Notes under the pieces: generated by a model
What the model saw: only the letters and a program-made list of their open reading frames with translations
What the model was told of the DNA's origin: nothing
Database searches by the model: none
NCBI GenBank assembly: GCA_936450465.1
Contig: OW388296.1
Span: 55,852,431 to 55,916,430, forward strand
Reading direction: 5' to 3'
Source: Gibbula magus
Taxonomy: Eukaryota; Mollusca; Gastropoda; Trochida; Trochidae
DNA length: 64,000 nt
Made by a program: the position numbers and the translations under genes
Shown: positions 59,149 through 64,000 of the stretch, one piece after another
Layout of the letters: every line of letters starts with the position of its first letter
Numbering within the stretch: the stretch's first letter is position 1

Positions 59149-61749
59149 ATAATAACCATTTGACATTTTATATTTTGCCGGTTAATTGAGCTGTGTTAAT
59201 GTCCAACTTCCATCAACCGTTTCAACGAAGTCATTCGGTTTTAATTTAACGATGACTGCATTTACCAGACTGATCCAGGTCTAAACTTCAGCTTCTTATT
59301 ATAAGCCTTGAGCAGATTTAACGACATCAAAATATGAAACTACACGTTGCTTAAGTATATCGAATAGGATTTAAATGTATACACCTTGTTATAGGAGATA
59401 ATGGCAAATATCATGAAGGTTACTATACAATCTGATCAATTTTATATTCATTTTCATATTAAATATGTTATATCATGTGAACAGAGTTTGGATTTTTAAA
59501 GCCATATTTGAAATCGTAAGAGTGTTTTCAATGTAGAAAAATATACATTTTCTGTATTCCCATTGCACATACATAATGACCTAGGTCTAGACATTCAATT
59601 ATACTTAACAAAAACAGAGTAGTGTCAATGTAATTCCATCTTTCCAAATACATGTAATTTTCAATAGGATGTCGAGTACACTTATTCATGAGAGAGTGTA
59701 TTTTGAATATGTAAGGCTCATAAATTCAGACAATGTCCCGAGGGACGTTAAACGCCCCATACGTCCACGCCATATATACATCAGTTATTTCTCTCATGCG
59801 TAGGATAACATGCATTACGGCAACTTTCCTTTGCAAGGCGTAATTCGCGCCAGTCTCCATCACTGGCTAATTTAAGTCTTACAGCATTAAACAGAAAATC
59901 TATTCCATCCTTTATCCGTATGTGATAAAACAACCACGTGTAGCATCCTTGTTGTGCCTATGTGACATAAAGCCAAGCAGTCATTTCATTGGCTCGTTAT
60001 CAACATTCTACCAGAATGAAATCTAGTCGTTGCTGAAATCGAAAAGAACTATGGAAGTCTCAAAGGGAATAGATAATGTGCAGTAATTCGACAAATTCAA
60101 TTATATTAATGTAGGAACAAGCGTGTGGATATCATATTCTATAAAAATCGATATGGTTGTCATGTTTTGGGAGAACCATAATTTACTAGGAATATATTAG
60201 AGTCAAAGGGATTTGTGAAAGCACTACCATAGATATGCCATCTCTGCTACACGGAACTGAACTCATCAAGGAATAAGATACTTTCTGCATCACCTCATTG
60301 TTTCATTGTTCATGATTTTGTAGTGAACCATACATACTTGTTTATAAATTACTTGATTTTGATGAGGCATTTTAAACATGGTTGTGTCAAGAATCCAAAG
60401 TAATATAATGCTCCATATGTTCTCAATTTAACCGATATTTCGTTCAAATTGAAGTAATTCTTTGATACATTTTAGTGGATGTTTTTAATTTTCAAACTTT
60501 ATTTTCATAATGCAATTTTATTACAAACTTTCTGTATATCCCATACAAGATGATGCAATTCTGATTAACACTATATCACAACATGGTGATCAAACTTATT
60601 GCATTAATGAATAAAATATGACCAAAACGATATTAATACATAAATACAAATTCACAAAGCAGCAACATCTAAATTTCCAAAAAATATGTTACATGCATAG
60701 TATTCATTGGATACGAAATCAATCATTCACCATGACTGTGGATGAAACTGTAGTACCAAAACATTATTAAAAAAAACCTTCTCTAACGAGCCGTATGTGA
60801 AAGCAACAACTTCCCAAGGGGGATAATGTAGAGTGTGAAAAAGATAACAAATAATCGAAATCATCAACCTTTGAAAAGGGACATGGATGAGATTGTGTGA
60901 TGAACACTGGATGTATGCGATCTTGTCGTACCCCGAAAGACTTTCTGCGTTTTTCATTGTTTTGTAAGGAAATCATGTCACACAATATGAAGCTAAGGTT
61001 TATTAATAATATAATGAAAGAGTACCTTTGATCGCTTTCTGTGCCATTTTGTAGAAATGCTTCACAGTTCAAATAATCGGTAGGATTTATAACTTTGTGT
61101 TATGTTTTATTTAATTTATGTTTGTCTTCATTTGTGTTCATGACTTAATTATTAAAGTATTATTAATTTGTTCTCCCTTTTCAGAATGGTGACCTGATGT
61201 TTCAGTGATGGTCACATGGGCCACATAGATAAAAAAAATAAATTATATATGTATTATATTATTCTAGACAAGCATTGATCATAGAGAATGTTGCAAATAT
61301 ATCAACGATGTGCTCACATCCAAATCCAGACAGCATACTTGTATGGGCCAGAATGTCTAGAGTGGTCAATGATTTGATATTGATGCTAACATGATGTATA
61401 CCAACCTGTGTAAACGAACACGTCTATCCATTACTGTTAACAAAGGGAGATAATTGATCAGCCACTTTGACCGGGATACCGCTACACCAAGTTCGTCAAT
61501 ACAGACAACCCTGTGTCAATCAGGCTGATACGTGTCTCTGAGAGGACGTTAGAGAGTATATGTGATAAATAGGACACATTCAGTATACACAGTGGTCCAT
61601 TGGACTTAATAAGTCTTATCATAGTTTACTTATCTGCAATACGTGGTAGTAATTATTTAATTCTTCATGTGTCTGTAAAAACAATGACTCAATTTTCTAT
61701 TTAGAAACATGAAATACATTATTTGAGAAAACAAAATGTTTCGATAACA

Positions 61750-61865
61750 ATTTCTTTATTGTGTAGATAGAGGACGTTTTGAGTTTATGCTAGGGGTATA
61801 GCATGGTAGAATACACTCCGAAACGACGTACATGTATATCTACACAATGAAGTATTTCTTATCCA
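61750..61865. repeat. Imperfect inverted repeat
   Basis: The segment ttctttattgtgtagata (61750-61767) pairs with tatctacacaatgaagtatt (61837-61856), with aggacgtttt against aaacgacgt inside. The arms are about 40 bp with several mismatches. It is probably a decayed palindromic element. Confidence 0.6.
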
Positions 61866-63156
61866 GAAAATGGTGTTATCTTATGTAATCCTCTTCTAAA
61901 TGCCCCTCAAAGACTTAGTTCTTAACTGTGTGAACAAACACGTGCAATTTATGATGGCCACAGTATACTTGTTGATGGATGATATTCATCTTCATATTGA
62001 TGAATGTTGCAGTAAGTCTTTGAAATGCATTGAGAAGTGGACTCCATAGGAACAACATGATAACAGGTTCAAGTTATCAGACATCCTTATTTCCAGCAAT
62101 ATTTGGGTCTGTCTGAACTAACAGATGCATTTGATCTCAACTTAACTTAAGATAAAATAAAGTAGAATATAATTTTCCTTTCTTAATAAACTATGAGATG
62201 TCCATTAACAATTTGTTTTTATAACGGTTCAGTTAATGAATCTATCAAAAGCTCAACTCAGTTCATTTCCTGGTTATTCAGAAGAGTTCATTTGAGAGTA
62301 GCATTGTTTTATCTTCACATGCGACAATGTCAAAACATCCCGGAAACGGAAATGGCATATTGGCATTTGTACAGAGGGCAGATATGCAGTCAGGGTCGTA
62401 TGGTATAATAGCATACAGGAGTGTCATTAAAGGGCGTGACATGTCATGCATTCGTTTCGCTTACGAGTTGATGGCAATCAATTCAAGTTCCTGTTTCTTT
62501 TCCTAAATGACAATTGTCATGTTCTTGTTTCTTGATTATTGTTAAAAGTTATCTGACAGTGTAAGGGAATATCAAATAAAAGTATATTCTCATTAGTAAA
62601 TTGAAAATATCACTAATTTTTAGTGAGATGTGTTTCGTCAAGACAGGTATTTGCCAATATCCATGGTAACAGATTTGTTTCGATAACAAATGTTTCGCTT
62701 TAAGTCTCCTTTGATTTAGTGTTATTTATATCAGAAGGACGTCAACGGTACTACTTATAATGATGGATGTGTTAAATGTCTAACGACATGGACCCTATAC
62801 AGAACCTGATATATAGAGGTTATCATGAGAGAGTGTTTTGGGATGGTCAATATCCTGCATTAGGATAAACATTGTATTTTGCGAGCCTTGGCGAGCTAAA
62901 TACATAGTCTTTATTTTTTTCATTCAGTTTGCGTAAAACAGCTTGGCAACATTCATTTCAAAGTTGAACTTTACCTACGTGTGTAAAATTATTGATACAT
63001 GCAAATGAACAGCGTGCTATTCTCACGGTAAAATGACACAACATAATGCCTCCTAAATTATGATTTCAGTCAAAATAATTGTTATTTTGGCATGATCCTA
63101 ATTTTGAATGTTTAATATGTTTACAAATGTGTTTTACAAATGAAATATATTTAACG

Positions 63157-63237
63157 TAAGGACGGCGAATTCGAACTCGCGTCCTGTCACTTTCGTATGA
63201 CTGGACGAGTCTCAAAATGGCGACTCACATATCACAC
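63157..63237 (-). repeat. Possible tRNA-like (SINE head) remnant
   Basis: On the minus strand, cgcgagttcgaattcgccg resembles a TPsiC arm with a near B box, downstream of a segment (gtccag...caggac) that could form an anticodon-like stem. Acceptor ends do not pair, the 53-61 pair is not G-C and no A box is evident, so it is not a functional tRNA gene. Confidence 0.25.
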
Positions 63238-64000
63238 GTGAAGCTAACAGCAGCTAATCTTAAAATCTCCCTTACACAAGCCACATTATGGAACAGTGAA
63301 GATTGACGTTCGGTAAATGAATATGTGTCTCAAACTTCTTTGTTACCTAGTATATGAGTATTTATAAAGAGTTTGCTCGGTAGATTTCAGCTCGCGATGG
63401 ACATGTTTTGGCACTGATCGACATACAATACATTTTGCCGCACATTTCATTGTACAATGGTTGTTTTGTTATTTCTCATATTAATGTATATTTACATTAA
63501 GCACGTATATTTATATGAAGCGGTTTCAACTGTTGCAGCAATTTACTTTACTAATGTTAAAGCGTGTGACGTCATTTTCAAAAGTAGTTCTGTCACTTGA
63601 CCTCTGTAATTTCCATCTTTATCCGTATATGACCCAAACGGATATCGAAAATATCCGTTGTCTTTATCCTGCCGAGAACACCATCCATTGTTTGATAAAC
63701 ACTTGTATAAATTCAGTTTCAATTGAAACGAAAATCTTCAATATAGATAGTATTGCAAGCATCTAAAAAAGAATATAAGTTGAGTAAAACACACTGTTCT
63801 AATAACCTTCAGTGTATTTTATTCCAAAGGAGAAAAGTCATCTAATTGCTGAACATCATTACATATGGTTTACAACATGGATGCAAGAGTAACTTCTCAT
63901 GAGATATTTGCACGCAAGAGATACTGATGTGTCGGCTGAAGTGATTAATAGTCAATTTATGTGGCACAGTTCATGTATTACGTGCTTAGAACTAATAATT

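Larger units (their letters stand above)
56955..59640. other. C-specific segment without counterpart in A or B
   Basis: Block similarity stops near 56955 and resumes near 59640, with A 35830-35950 missing. The segment holds a LINE fragment (58565-59148). The rest has no recognisable gene, although a minus-strand frame of 112 codons (57427-57765) is open. It lacks family resemblance and is probably chance. The boundaries show no clear target duplication. Confidence 0.6.
48165..60335 (+). repeat. Triplicated block, copy C (about 12.2 kb)
   Basis: Matches block A from about 26240 (cccgataaattaa) to about 36725. It keeps the 27000-27250 portion that B lost. It lacks A 29480-30640, the join lying near 51530. 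C-specific insertions are 50475-50983, 52768-53301 and the unmatched 56955-59640. No coding exon is supported apart from the LINE fragment. Confidence 0.9.
60336..64000. other. Unassigned stretch right of the triplication
   Basis: No gene is recognised. Short echoes of block motifs occur (gataacaatttctttattgtg at 61744; aacaaagggagataatt at 61440), which may be very old copies or chance. Open frames are short, and none resembles a known protein. Confidence 0.4.

Noticed and set aside
63157..63237. tRNA gene on the minus strand
   Set aside because: The acceptor arms do not pair and the T-arm closing pair is wrong. At most it is a tRNA-like remnant.
1..64000. Bacterial or viral gene cluster, or a defence system
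   Set aside because: No operon-like run of long frames, no ribosome-binding sites and no viral structural or replication genes are seen. The composition and repeats are those of an animal genome.

Overview
This is an A+T-rich stretch of animal nuclear DNA in which I find no credible protein-coding gene. All open frames are short (about 110 codons at most), and none but one resembles a known protein family. The repeat content suggests a mollusc, probably a bivalve: a pearl/Helentron-like element with a tandem core, a tRNA-derived SINE with a conserved central domain, LINE 3' ends with a TAAAC-type tail, and many miniature inverted-repeat elements. The species assignment is inference only. The window is intergenic or intronic.

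Region 1 (1-11607) is a direct duplication. Positions 1-4565 and 6369-11607 are near-identical copies, and copy 1 may begin before the window. Later insertions hit one copy each. Copy 1 has a 274-bp SINE with a 9-bp target duplication and an AGCGCTAC-rich element. Copy 2 has a CpG-rich foldback element of about 620 bp and a 531-bp TA-flanked MITE. The other copy shows the empty site each time.

Region 2 (11608-25514) is mostly unassigned. It holds an inverted partial copy of the large block described next (12462-13755), a 4 x 20-bp tandem repeat, a near-perfect 100-bp palindrome, an old MITE and a degenerate minisatellite.

Region 3 (25515-60335) is a tandem triplication of a non-coding block of about 10-12 kb: A 25515-37675, B 37755-48150, C 48165-60335. 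The blocks are older than the duplication in region 1, with many indels. Comparing them exposes insertions with their target sites: TA-flanked MITEs, a TTAA-flanked piggyBac-type MITE, a Tigger/pogo-like remnant and a 1.3-kb pearl/Helentron-like element with a 167-bp tandem core. Block C also carries a 2.7-kb unmatched segment with the 3' end of a LINE, including its zinc-knuckle coding region. Some short modules are better conserved than their surroundings: a 37-bp identical core and a pair of TGACGTCA sites.

Region 4 (60336-64000) is largely unassigned, with a small inverted repeat and a weak tRNA-like remnant. The main interest is evolutionary: nested duplication plus presence/absence insertions that date and delimit several element families. 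I found no gene system in which parts act together.
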